Positions 21,981 to 32,567 of a stretch of DNA of 36,954 nt are shown here, one piece after another. Source of the stretch: Ophiosphaerella korrae (Eukaryota; Ascomycota; Dothideomycetes; Pleosporales; Phaeosphaeriaceae); the NCBI GenBank assembly GCA_028456385.1, contig JALNQF010000386.1:1-36954 (forward strand), written 5' to 3'. Position 1 is the first letter of the stretch. Each line of letters opens with the position of its first letter. The position numbers were made by a program, and so were the translations under genes. A model generated the notes under the pieces. It saw only the letters and a list, made by a program, of their open reading frames with translations, was not told where the DNA came from and ran no database searches.

Positions 21981-24900
21981 TTAACTTAAAAGTAGAACTT
22001 AATATAATCTACCTTAAAATAGCTCTAGCTACTAGCTTAAGTATAACTTCTATACCTAAAGAAAGAGCTAGAGTATAGCTAGTTACTATAAATAGAGTAA
22101 AGGAGTCCTTTAAAGAGATTATATAGGGTATACTAGTTATTATTAAAAGTATTAAAGTTTAGTCTAACTTCTTTATTATAAGAAGTCTCTCTTACTTAAT
22201 AATTTTTAGGAACCTATTTATAATAGATTGTCGATACTCTTTTAAATAAGAAGATAATAGCTAAATATACTATAAAGTTTATAGTAATATTTAATAGAAT
22301 AGGAAGTATAAGATAGATAAATATAATAATAATAGAAAAACTAGTAAAGAACTCTACTACTAGGAGTAGAGTTCTATAAATAGATACCTAGAAAATAGAG
22401 AAATAAGAAAGAGACGCCTAGAGAACTATTAGTAGTACCTAGTATCTATACTAGGAATTATAGAATAATCTATAAGTAGATCTAATAATAATAAAATAAG
22501 CTAGTATTTCTCTAGATAAAAGTATCTTAGAAATTCTAGAAGACCTTATAGGGATATAGAAATAAGTAAAAAGAAGAAAATAGATACTTAAGAGCTTATT
22601 AAAGATAGAACTATAATTTAAGCTAAATACTATATATAAGTTAAAAGGTAAAAAAGTATAGCTAGTCTATAACTCCTTAGTATAGCCCTACTAAGTAGAG
22701 GGTTAATTAGACTAGAAAGTAAGAGTAGAACTTAGGTAGCTAGTAAATAATAACTAAAGCTAGAGACAATTCTAATAATATATTACTAATAAGACTACTC
22801 TCTTTTCTATAGGTACTTAGGTTATAGAAGAATAGCTAGTAAAAATAAAGATCGCTAACTAGCTATAGCTAAGAGAAAGAGAGATACTAATTAAAGTTTT
22901 TCTATATTAAGAAGCTGCGTTAAGCTTTAACTTTATAAAATTAGGCTATATCTACTCTAACGTTATTCTACTAGTTTAAATCAATACAGTACTCTATAAG
23001 GCCTAGAAAGAGGATAGCTTCTTTATACTTTATAAACTAAGAGAAGTAGTTAATAAGATAATTTAGAAATAGTTAGACTAAAAGGTCCTTAAATTAAGCA
23101 AAAGCCTATATAGTAACTCCTAGTTTCTAGTAAAGAAAAAGGACTAAGGATACTAACTTATTAATAATACCTAGCGCACTAATAGTGTAACTATTAGGGA
23201 CGCTAACCTACTTCTAAACCTAGATAAATTCTTAGAGGAATTTATAGGTTACTACGTTATATCCTTAATAGACTTCTTCTCTAGATACAATTAAGTAGAG
23301 CTCTATTAGGACTCTAGACTACTTATAGTATTTTATACACTAACTTACAAACTAGTATAGTAATATACTCTACTTATAGGTACTACAAACTCTATTACTA
23401 AGTTTATACAAGTAGTAACTAAAATCTTATAAGAATTAATTCTAACTAGCTATATATTATATATAGATAATATTGTAGTAAAAGGCCTAAAAATAGACTA
23501 TAACTTAGACTTACTAGAACTTAGGATCTAAAGGTTTATTAGTAAATATATTATTAATATAGATAAAGTTTTACGTAACCTTAAGAGGGCTAGTGCTACT
23601 ACCTTAGGTCTTAAATTAGATTAGTACTACAACTCTATAGGGATTGTAGAGTATATAGTAGATAAAGAAGGCTAGTACCTAGCTAATAAGAAGGTCTAAA
23701 AGATAATTAAATAGCTAGCCTATAGATCTCTAAAAGAAGTCTAAATATTTATTAGCTTTTGCGTATACTATAGAATCTAGATTAAAGGTTTTACTAAGAT
23801 AGTAATACTACTATTTAAGCTACTAAGAAAGAATAAAGAATTTAAATAGAGTTAAGAAGCTTCTCTTACTATAGATAAATTAAAAACCTAACTAACTAGT
23901 ATACTAGTATTAGTCTCTATAGACTATAGCGAGCCTATTAGACTAATTATTATATTAGTTAATAGAAGTAAAAAGAGTTAGGGCGTAGTACTCTAGTAAG
24001 AAAACCTAAAGGGCTATTAGAATGTAGTACACTACAAATTAGGAGTATAGTTACTTTTAGAGCGTAACTAGGATTCTAAGAAATATAAGTACAAAGCTAT
24101 ACTACTAGTACTTAAGAAATTTTACCTATAGATCTATAGAGTTTATTTTATAGTAGAAATAGATACTTATATACTTGTAGATTAACTTAATTAAAGTAAT
24201 AGTAACCTCCTAGGAGCTCTAATTACAAGATAGCTTACTCTTCTAAATATATAAGAATTTAATATAAAGCACGTAGCTAAGAAAAAGAACGTAGTAGTAG
24301 ATACTCTCTTAAGGTAACTAGAGCTACTAGGATAGTAGCTACTAAAAGAGCCTAAAGAAGACGTAGAAGAATTTATAGACTACTATCTAGGGTCTATAAC
24401 TTTTATCTCGCTATAGATAAGCTCTTAGGACCTAGAATTTATATACTTAAAGATAGAAATAGACCTAAGCGTACTAGACACTCTAGAAACACCTTTTCTA
24501 CGCAATATTACAAAATAGCTAGTAACACTACAAACCCTAGCTAGAATAAGTAAAATAGATACCTAAAAGCTCTATAAAAATACGTAAAAGTACAAAGTTA
24601 TATAAAGACTTTTATAAGCTAAGAGCTCTAAATAGTACTTACTAAAAAGAGTAGTAGATTAGAAAGAAGAGTAGCTAGAGATTCTAAAGGCACTATACAA
24701 TAAAAGTAGATACTAAGGCTAAGAAAGAATATAGCGAAAGATCTAGACGCAATATTTCTAGCTAAATATATTTAAAGATATAGAAACCTACGTAAAATCT
24801 TACTAAGAATATTAATTTTATTTACCTTAGATAGTAGAGGAAAAGCTATACCTAAATTAGAGACCTAAGGTCCTATAGAGATAGATTACACTAGATATAG

Positions 24901-25990
24901 TTTATATACTTAATAGTAAAGGAGGTAAAAGATATATAATTATATATTAGGACCTTGCAAGCTTATATATAGAGGCTAAAGCTCTTAGAGTTAATATATT
25001 AGAAGCTATTGTAAAGTTCCTAAAACAAGATATATTCTTAAGATAGGAAGTACTATTTAAAATAATAGTAGATAGAGGACTAGAAAATAAAGGACTAGTC
25101 GCTAACCTCGCTTACTTATATAGTATCTAAAGGGTTATTAGAAGTACCTATTACTTCTAAAGCTAAGGAATAATTAAAAGAGGCTATAAAGAGTTAGTAG
25201 CTACCTTCTAAAAGAATAAAAGTAATTAGGTAGATAATCTACTTTACGCGCTATAAGTAGATAGAGTTATAGTAAAATGTAGTACTAGAGAGATACTAAT
25301 ATACTTTATATATAGCTAGGAACAAGTCCTACCTATTAAACTCTACGTCCCTATATAGTAAACCTTCCTATAGTTAGAAGTTTATAATACTACTACGCTC
25401 CTAGTATTATAAGCTTAGTAGTTTAATAAACGTAATAATAGACTCTAAAAAGCTATAGATTATATAATTAGGCTAAGAGAAAAAAGTAAAGAATAGTTTA
25501 ATACTAAAAAGGCGTTTTATATAAAAGATATACCTAAAAGAATATTAGTACTTATCTAAGACTTATTTAGCGACTAGAATAAATCTAGATAGTAGAAACT
25601 CTAACCTTAGTAGAAGGGCCCTTATTAAGTTGTCTAGTTATATCTCTCTAGATAGTACTAGCTTACTAACCTAGATAGTATAAAGTTTAGAAACTATACT
25701 CTAAGAGTAAGAGTAGTAGAATTCTACTAGTAAAGCTAGTAGGAACTAATAGATATCTTAGAAAATTTAGAGCTAGAAGCTAAAGATTTTATAGTTAGAT
25801 AAAAAGAAGAGTAAGCTTTACCTAATACTAAAGAGTAACTTAAAAGAGTATTAGATAAACTAGTACTAATAGAGCTAGTATTTAGACAGTAAAGTAGGCG
25901 AGTACAAGAATAATATAGATAGGACTTACTATTACTAGTATAAACTTATTAGCTATAATTAGTTTAAATCCTAGTGTAAAAGCCTAAATT
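21981..25990 (+). pseudogene. Gypsy-3 pol remnant: protease, RT, RNase H, integrase
   Basis: The protease active site at 21983-21997 reads N-L-K-V-E; each of the first four residues is one or two C-to-T/G-to-A steps from D-S-G-A-E. In RT, a VISLIDFFSRYNxVEL segment (near 23250-23300) precedes the catalytic box YIDNIVVKG (23460-23471 for YIDN). RNase H follows, with the HVAKKKNVVVDTL motif near 24270. The integrase has LDIVY near 24890, VDRGLENKG near 25075 (for DGGPENKG), and GIIKRGYKELVA near 25170 where the catalytic Glu is Lys. It ends near 25990. Confidence 0.82.
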
Positions 25991-28900
25991 TAATCTAGCT
26001 AACTTTAAATTTTTTGCATAAAAAGAACCTAATAAAAAGATTAATTTTAGCTAAGAATTAGCTAAAAATTTTAAATAGGGGAAGGAACAAGTAGGTATTA
26101 TAAGTAAATAGGAGAATTAGTAATAAGAGGAAAAGAACTTAGTTAATTTTCTCTAAAAACAAACAACTAAAGAGGCCTTAGTACTTAGATACTAAGAAGA
26201 AAAACCCTATATTACTTATTATTACTAATTACTATCTTTAGAACTAGAAGAAGAAGCTTAAGTAGCGAGAGGACTTCTAAGACTAAACCTAGGTAGCTAA
26301 GAGTAAATACTACCTAGATAATAAGTATAATAGTAATCCTAATTCTAAGGCTAAGGATCTTAAGGTAAAAAGCTAAGAGAATACTAAAGAAGTAGAGGGG
26401 GTATAGAAATAGAAGACTAAAGGCCCCTAGAAAGAGAAGTAGAAGAGCCTAAACCTATTATATTAAATTAAGAATAGACTAGAGTAAGAATACTACTACT
26501 AGAAGGTAGAGCGCAAAGAAGAGAAGTTAAAGAAGTAGCTAGATAGTAGCTAGAAGTAGGAGTAAGAGTAGTAAGAGACTTAATAGGGCGTCTATAAGTG
26601 TGTCCTAAACTCTTATTAAGACCTAGGCAACTTATATCTAACTCTAGGTTAGTAAAGTAAGAAAGGCGTAAAGGCGTACCTTATAAGGCCTAAAGAGCTA
26701 GTAGTTAATAGGAAGAATTTAGAGTAGTATAAAAGCTTAAAGGTAAGCTAGAACTACTAGAAGAAGTACTTTAAGGGTATTTACTAACACTAGAAAGAGA
26801 TAAAAGGTAAAGGGAACTAAAGAGAACTAAATAAATAAAGGCCTTATCTACTATAGAGAAAATAGTAGGTAAGAAATTATTAGACTTACTCTTAGGTATA
26901 GTATAACCTTAGAAACGCTAGCTATAGGCTTACTAGTAAAAAGGATTATTAGTAGGGCTATAAGGATAGCTAGAAGTCTTAGAGTTATTATCTTTAGGCT
27001 TATCTATACTACGTACTACTAGGCGAGCCTTAAGCCTATAAAGACGTACTAGCTTACTAGGCGTTATAGGAAGACGCCTATAGGCTACTTAATAACTTAG
27101 GGAAATGTTTTAGTAAATAAGATACTAAATATTAGCTACTATAGTATTACGCGTAAAGAGTATAGTAATAAAGTAGCTAGAAGACTAAGTAGCTATAAAA
27201 ACAAAAGTATTAGCGTAAGTACGCTCCTACTTAAAGAGCTTAGTAATATAGTAGCGACCCTTAGTAAAACCTTTAACCTAAGAAAGTACTTACTTGCGTT
27301 TAGCTACTAGACTACTAAAAACGCGTTAGCTAAGCTCTAAAGGACTATTAGGATAAAATTAAGTAAAAAGAAAAATAGAGTTAAAGACTTACTTAACCTA
27401 TAATTATAGCCTTAAATATAATAATAAATATAGGAGCTATTAAGGTAGATAATACCTTTATTATTAAAGAAAATAGAGTATCTAATACTACTACAAATAT
27501 AGGTAGTATAGCTACAATTACTTTCTTCTTTAGAATTATAAGCTATAGCCCTATTAGAGCCTAGTAGTAGTAGCCCTAGTAGTAAGGCCTTATAAGGGCT
27601 AATAGTCTTCTAAGTATACTAACTTACGTAGACTATAGCCTTATAATAGGCCCGTATCTCTTAAAGATTATTAATTAAAGAAAGATCTTATAAGCGCGTA
27701 GCCTAAGTAGCTAAAAAGTCTTAAGTAAGTATTTCTTAACCCTTATAATAGCGTACCTAATAGTATAGCTAGTAAAAGAGAGACTAAGAGCTATTAGAAG
27801 TATAGAAGAGGCTATTAGGGTCGTAGGAATAAATATTATAGAGACTATTCTACTAGCAAGCTCTATTCTTACGCTTGTTATAGTAAGTATATATAAACTC
27901 TTAGATAAAAAAAAGAAGCTAGCTAAAGTTATACTCTTTAAAGATATTAAAGGCTTAGTTAAAAAGGTTATAAAGTAAGTTAAGTAAGAGAGAGTAGTTA
28001 AGGAAATAAGTAATAACTAAGAGAAAAGCGTAGTTAGCAAGACCTAAGAGTCTATAGGTAGAAAGGATAGATACTTACTCTTATACTAGAAACAATACAT
28101 TATAGAAATAGGGTAAGAAGCTCTACTCTTAGTTTAATAGTAACCTAAAAGTAGTCTACTTAGGTTATAAAGTAGCTAAGAAGGATTATTACTACTATAG
28201 TTACTCTAGCTAAGCTAGCTAGCTATATAGAACCTAGGTTAGAAGTTAAGAGTAGCTATAATAATTAAAGTAGAAAGCAAACAAGAGAATAGAGCTAAGA
28301 AACTAGTAAGAAAGTATAAAGTAGCTAAGATAAGCCTAAAGAAAAGAAGAAGAAAATAGAATAAAAATTAAGGAGATAAAGTTTAAGTACGCCTTTAAAG
28401 AGCGTTTATAACTTTACTAAAAATTATAAAAGTAAATAACTATAAGAGCTTAACTACTAGTAAAGACGTTTAAATATAGAGCCTAAAGGCCCTATACTAG
28501 CTTAACTAATAAATATATATATATAAGAAAAGAGCTAGCTATTAAAAATTAATAAGTAAGAGAAGAATTTAGTAAGTAAAGATACGTTAAGTAAAAGAAC
28601 TATTATAGAAAGGTAAAAACTACTATAGCTTGTAAAACGTACGTAAAAAGAAATAGTTAAAAGATAAGTAGCTACTACTACAAGCTATATAATACGTCTA
28701 TATAAAAATTTTATTAAATAACCTAGAAACTACGTAAATACTCTATAAACGACCCCTTAGATATTAGATCTAGAGCTCTTAGGAGAAAGGTATTACAAGT
28801 AGAAGATAAAAGTAGTATCTTTAAAGTCCTAAGCTATAGACGCTCTAAAATAAAAACAACAGCTAATATAAAGAAATAGAAGTAGCGTAACTTAAGCTTT

Positions 28901-29341
28901 GTATAGGTAATAGCGCTAATAAGGCTAGCGTTCCCTTAGGGTAAGCCTAGGTAAGTTATAGCTGTAGCTAGGGTTAGATTAGTAGTTTGTAGACAATATA
29001 TAGTAATTAATACCTAAAGGGCTATAAGTTATTTAAGAGGAAGAAAGCTCTTAGAGACTTAACATCTTTATTCTCTTTTGTTAACATTAATATTTTAGCT
29101 AAAAGGCCTAAGTTACTCTTTAACTATATATATAGTTAGCGCTAGATACTAGACTATTTATAGAGTAGAGCTAAATTATAAATCTAAATTATTTTAGATC
29201 TAATAGTTTAAGTACCTTGCAGCTAATAAAATAAGAAAGAGGTTTGTAGGTTAAGGTAGGTTTTACCTTCTCTCTAGGCTAGAGGCTCTTAATTAAGTAT
29301 AGTAGCTTAATAGGACTAAGCTCTATATAAGGGGGGAGGTA
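25991..29341 (+). other. Gypsy-3 post-pol region, 3.3 kb, no recognised domain
   Basis: This stretch lies between integrase and the right LTR. Treating TAA/TAG as mutated Gln or Trp codons, one + frame from about 26130 to 27400 reads as a Glu/Arg/Gln-rich protein (LELEEEA, LLRPRQLISNSRL, RTTRRALSL). Another from about 28370 to 28990 is rich in Lys/Arg (KFKYAFKERL, RKELAIKN, SRALRRKVLQVEDKSS). A segment near 27720-27920 has hydrophobic runs beside a Lys cluster. I do not recognise any of them. They could be additional ORFs of the element or a captured insert. TGA stops are scarce in all frames of RIP DNA, so openness alone is weak evidence. Confidence 0.35.
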
Positions 29342-29604
29342 TATAGTAGAGTATTATAAAGAAAGGAATAGTAAAAAGGGGGTAAGTAGTTACTAAAGAA
29401 ATATAAGTACTAAGGGCTTATAAAGAGGCGAACTATTAAAGAGGAGAAGTAAGAGAGAGTAGCTAATAGGCTCTTAGGTTATAAGATATAACTTATAGGA
29501 GGGTAAATAATGTTTAGAGTTAGTTTAGCTAATAAAGTTTAAGATCCCTAAGACTAATAAGCTCTTAGGCCCTAAATCTATATTAGGTACACAACCCTAT
29601 AATA
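29342..29604 (+). repeat. Gypsy-3 right LTR (263 bp)
   Basis: Begins TATAGTAGAG directly after the AAGGGGGGAGGTA purine tract and ends ACCCTATAATA. It aligns base for base with the left LTR over 263 bp, most differences being transitions. Confidence 0.9.
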
Positions 29605-29765
29605 GTATTACTAATCTATTGTATATAATTATAGATTACTTCTATATATCCTAATTGTAAGTTATTTCCTAATCTAGGTTATTACCCTACTTATCCTATG
29701 CTTTGTTAGCACCTAAGTTAGAACTAATTAGTTCTATCTCTATTTCTCTTATTATATCTATAATA

Positions 29766-30424
29766 TTAAAAAGTAAAAGCTTTTTACTTTTTATTTACTC
29801 CTTTACTCCTCTTTACTATAATAACTATAATAACTACAAATACGTAATTAGCTGCGCTAATTAAGTAGTAGGAGATTAGCTATATATACTCCTAGAAACT
29901 CCTAGAAACTCTTAGGTAAATTAGATATTTGTATACTAGTTATACCTACTACTAAGAACTACTAAGAACTACTAAGAACTACTACTAGAGAACTCTTATA
30001 TACATAAGAGATAGAGTACCCTATTATTTCTACTATTACTCCTATTATCTCTATTCTTATCTTTGTCTTTATCTTTATTATTAATAGAGGAGTTATTTCT
30101 AAATCCTATCTCTTAAAGAGAATAAGAGGCTATATCTATAGTAAGTTAGAAGGTAAGCTATTATTACTAGTTAGTAATATAAGGATAGATAGAGGGGTAG
30201 ATAGTAGGCTAGAGAGGTTAACTTAGAGGGCTAACAAGGGTTAATCTACGCTATCTAATATAACAAGTGTAGACTTAAAATATGCTCTAAAAGATAAGTA
30301 ATTGTTTAGTAGTTGTTTTAGCTATTAATAGTGCTATTTAAGATAATAAGTACTAGGTTAAAGATAGCTATAATAGCTTATAGTAACCCTAGTTAAGTTC
30401 CTATAGAACCTAAACTAAATGTCC
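29766..30424. other. AT-rich spacer with short tandem repeats, no gene
   Basis: No protein motif or LTR end could be read here. It contains CCTAGAAACT twice in a row (29891-29910), ACTAAGAACT three times (29951-29980), and a pyrimidine tract of CTTTATCTTT type near 30050-30085. RIP-like composition continues to about 30420. Confidence 0.6.
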
Positions 30425-30578
30425 TTAGACGCTCTAGCGAGCTTTGCCCTATAGGCGATCCTATTAGCTTAGGAGTTTCTAAGAGTTTAGTAAGCTCTAT
30501 AATTAGCTTAGGAGTTTGTAGGGGTTTCTTAGTAGGGCACTAACGCCCAAAGGGTACTAAGCGCGCTAGAGCGTCTAA
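30425..30578. mobile_element. MITE-like element with 15-bp terminal inverted repeats
   Basis: TTAGACGCTCTAGCG at 30425-30439 is the perfect reverse complement of CGCTAGAGCGTCTAA at 30564-30578. The outer TTA/TAA can be read as a TA target duplication with 12-bp GACGCTCTAGCG ends, as in Tc1/mariner-derived MITEs. Inside, ATTAGCTTAGGAGTTT occurs twice (30463-30478 and 30502-30517). No coding capacity. It lies at the point where RIP-like DNA gives way to balanced composition. Confidence 0.7.
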
Positions 30579-30719
30579 TTTATGAGATAACGCCTCACGG
30601 CCTACTTAGCAGGATGACTAATCAACGCGCTAACGCGACTAGACCCTTCACCCTTTCCTTCCCTCATTCTAAGCCTTTCAACCTCCCGTACATCATCTTT
30701 CCCTATATTACTTTCACCG
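30579..30719. other. Pyrimidine-rich upstream region of the PAS pseudogene
   Basis: No reading frame of note. A C/T-rich stretch (30640-30715) is typical of fungal promoters and 5' leaders, and the following AAGTCAAGTCAAG at about 30760 is a short AAGTC repeat. This may be the former promoter of the PAS gene. Confidence 0.35.
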
Positions 30720-31999
30720 TTGACTTTCAGGTCATATAAGTATGTAAGAATCAAATCAAGTCAAGTCAAGAGACAGGAAGAGGACACCGTTAACTACCGC
30801 TTCCAACAAAGACGCACATGCTTCCCAGTCAGCCGACAACTACGCGCATACGCGGTTAAGACTACCAGCACAGAAAGCACCTTCATTACTATCCACGGTA
30901 AGCTTTTTCGCCTGCTCTCACGTCGATTTTAAACCCACAGTGCATTGACCGCGAACAAGCTAAATAGATCTCACGCAAAATGCGCTCATATTGTACTCTT
31001 CGGATTCCGTTTTTGACACCCTTAGCTACATGCCTCATGAAATCATTGGCAGGTCAGCGTGGAACTTCTTTCGTCCCCTAGACCACGAGCTCGTCAACCG
31101 AAATCACCATCGAGCTGTTCGAATGGATAAGGCTTCAGCCCTCATACTTTCCGAGCTCCGCAAGCGCGATGGAAGCCTTCTCGTTTGCGAGACATGCTTC
31201 AGTATCGTCTGCAATGTGGTGTTCACTTGCACCACTATGCATCGCTCGAACAGTGCTTCTTATAGTCGTATGTAGCTCCAGTCTCCTAACTTGTGGTGCT
31301 AATGACAGGTAGTTCGCAGATCATATGCCCCAGTTATTCATCGTTTACTCGCGTCCTCGCTCATAGATCCTCGATGCTACATGCTACATGAATTGTGGCC
31401 GAAATCCTCCAACCTGCCTACTACGGATACCACAAGCCTCGCGCAGCGCTCTTTTTGAATCGCTATACTCGAACTTTGACAATAATGTACGCAACTAGTG
31501 GTATCGAGCATATCATTGGAGTCCCTAGCGAGGATATAGTCGGCCGCAGTTCCTACTTCTGCATCTCTCAACCTGCCTTTCAAACGCGGTCGAATGCTTA
31601 GAGACAGTCAAGGGCAACAAGTTGATCGCGTATCTTCGATTCCAATATCACGATCCCTGCGCGGACGATGAGTCGGGCGAAGACTCCAGTTACGGCACGA
31701 AAGCAAAGTCTGCATACGGCGAGTAGATGATTTTAGGAGCAGAGGGATCTCTAGCAGCAGCTAGAGCTGTTGAGCATACCTGGCAAGGCGATGGAGAACG
31801 AGAGCTACCATCGCAGTTGGAGGCGTCCACCTTTGCATCGACTACAATACCCACAGATCTGGAAGCATTTATGTCTTGCAGCTCTAATAGTATCGTTGTT
31901 ATCCTTCATCGTGCGTATTCAGTCGTTCCGTTTCCCAATATCTATGCAATAGCTAACGAACCAAACTGTTCAGTCCAGCAAATCCGTCGCAATCGTTGA
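30720..31999 (+). pseudogene. PAS-domain protein pseudogene (white-collar-like fungal family)
   Basis: Exon 1 ends STFITIH at 30897. An intron at 30898-30967 (GTAAGC...TAG) joins it in frame to DLTQNALILYSSDSVFDTL, then YMPHEIIGRSAWNFF and LRKRDGSLLVCETCF: a PAS fold of about 95 residues. A second intron starts at 31268 (GTATGT) with GCTAATGACAG near its end. After that the frame breaks. GYHKPRAALFLNRY and GIEHIIGVPSEDIVGRS (a second PAS-like motif, 31430-31545) lie in one frame, and ECLETVKG onward (from 31592) in the next, joined by a single-base loss near 31573. An in-frame TAG sits at 31724-31726. Another shift lies near 31403. Such proteins are related to light and redox sensors of the WC-1 type, but no LOV cysteine motif or GATA finger is visible. 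The N-terminus is uncertain. Confidence 0.75.
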
Positions 32000-32042
32000 T
32001 CTTACCATCAAAGCCAATATCTACTCCAACGGTTTTCGCCTA

Positions 32043-32288
32043 TTAGTCACATCCTGGTGCAACGCTCTTCGTGTACAGACCGTACTCGCTGCGCAGCGTT
32101 AGCGGACAGACATTGTGGATCGAGACTAGAGAGTGAACCTCAAGCCTCGTCAGCCCCGATAACGAATCTTCTCCATTTGCCTCCACGAAGACGAGTTTCG
32201 GAGCCTTCATCATCGTTCCCGAATAGTTAGTGACTGTTAGATCAAGCAGCAACGTGTAAAAGTGCCATTTGGTAATCGGTTCCGGCAA
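32043..32288 (-). CDS. Short hypothetical reading frame, 81 aa
   Basis: An open frame with normal composition that begins MPEPITKWHFYTLL and includes APKLVFVEANGEDSLSGL and SIHNVCPLTL. I do not recognise the family. It ends with two adjacent stop codons. It has no visible neighbour that would explain it, and it may be an exon fragment of a lost gene or chance. The sequence between the PAS pseudogene and this frame (32000-32042) is empty. Confidence 0.2.
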   Translation of the reverse strand: MPEPITKWHFYTLLLDLTVTNYSGTMMKAPKLVFVEANGEDSLSGLTRLEVHSLVSIHNVCPLTLRSEYGLYTKSVAPGCD

Positions 32289-32567
32289 AGGTCATGTAGC
32301 TACCGTCAGCCCGGATGCTAGCAGGCTAAGATAATGCAATTGTAGCGCACGGATATGCTAAAGTTCGCTGCACCTCAAACAGCTAAGTGCACCATTCAAA
32401 TGCATCCTACAGAGCAGCTGCCGATCAACCCCTTCAAGGCGGGTTCTTCAAGCAATTAATAGTAGGAATACTCAGTAAATCTTCCATTCTTTGCACGTGG
32501 CCCCACGTCTAAAACTAAAATCAAGATCTTAGCCAACCTTTCTATTCCTAATAGCGGCTCTACCGAC
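32289..32567. other. Intergenic, nothing recognised
   Basis: No sustained frame, repeat or RNA gene seen. There is a CACGTG E-box-like site near 32495, of unknown meaning. TpA content rises gradually towards the next pseudogene. Confidence 0.4.

Larger units (their letters stand above)
18734..29604 (+). mobile_element. Ty3/Gypsy retrotransposon (Gypsy-3), 10.87 kb, nested in the reverse LTR
   Basis: Bounded by two 263-bp LTRs (18734-18996 and 29342-29604). A strong polypurine tract (AAGGGGGGAGGTA) directly precedes the right one. The + strand frame reads gag, protease, RT, RNase H and integrase, then 3.3 kb of further sequence before the right LTR. This is a different Gypsy lineage from Gypsy-1/2: there is no chromodomain, and its RT box is YIDNIVVKG in place of YLDDILIF. 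A clean target duplication was not found, although ACTAATCTATT occurs at both edges (18724-18734 and 29610-29620), offset by 5 bp on the right. RIP is heavy. Confidence 0.88.
18517..29765 (-). mobile_element. Reverse-strand solo LTR of the Gypsy-2 family, split by Gypsy-3
   Basis: The pieces 18517-18733 and 29605-29765 match, in order, the reverse complement of the Gypsy-2 LTR: TATAATAAGG at 18517 corresponds to the terminal TGTAATAGG, and CTATAATA at 29758-29765 to the other end. Recognisable shared blocks are TAATAACAAAAG, ATTACTAATACTAT and ATTACTACTAACTATAT on the left, and CTTATCCTATGCTTTGTTAG and GAACTAATTAGT on the right. Gypsy-3 lies between them. No target duplication is clear (CTTTA on the left, TTAAA on the right). 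Only the two end pieces belong to this LTR. Confidence 0.78.

Noticed and set aside
27720..27920. An envelope-like membrane protein in Gypsy-3
   Set aside because: Hydrophobic runs are present near 27720-27920, but RIP turns many codons into Leu, Ile and Tyr, and no signal peptide, fusion or cleavage motif can be seen.
1..30580. Mitochondrial DNA or a centromere as the reason for low GC
   Set aside because: CpG is retained while CpA is lost, and full nuclear LTR retrotransposons with target duplications account for nearly all of it. No mitochondrial gene was seen. A centromeric location cannot be excluded but has no positive evidence.
31377..31583. Minus-strand 68-codon frame over the PAS region
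   Set aside because: It is the antisense shadow of the PAS-like GIEHIIGVPSEDIVGRS segment, which is clearly on the plus strand.
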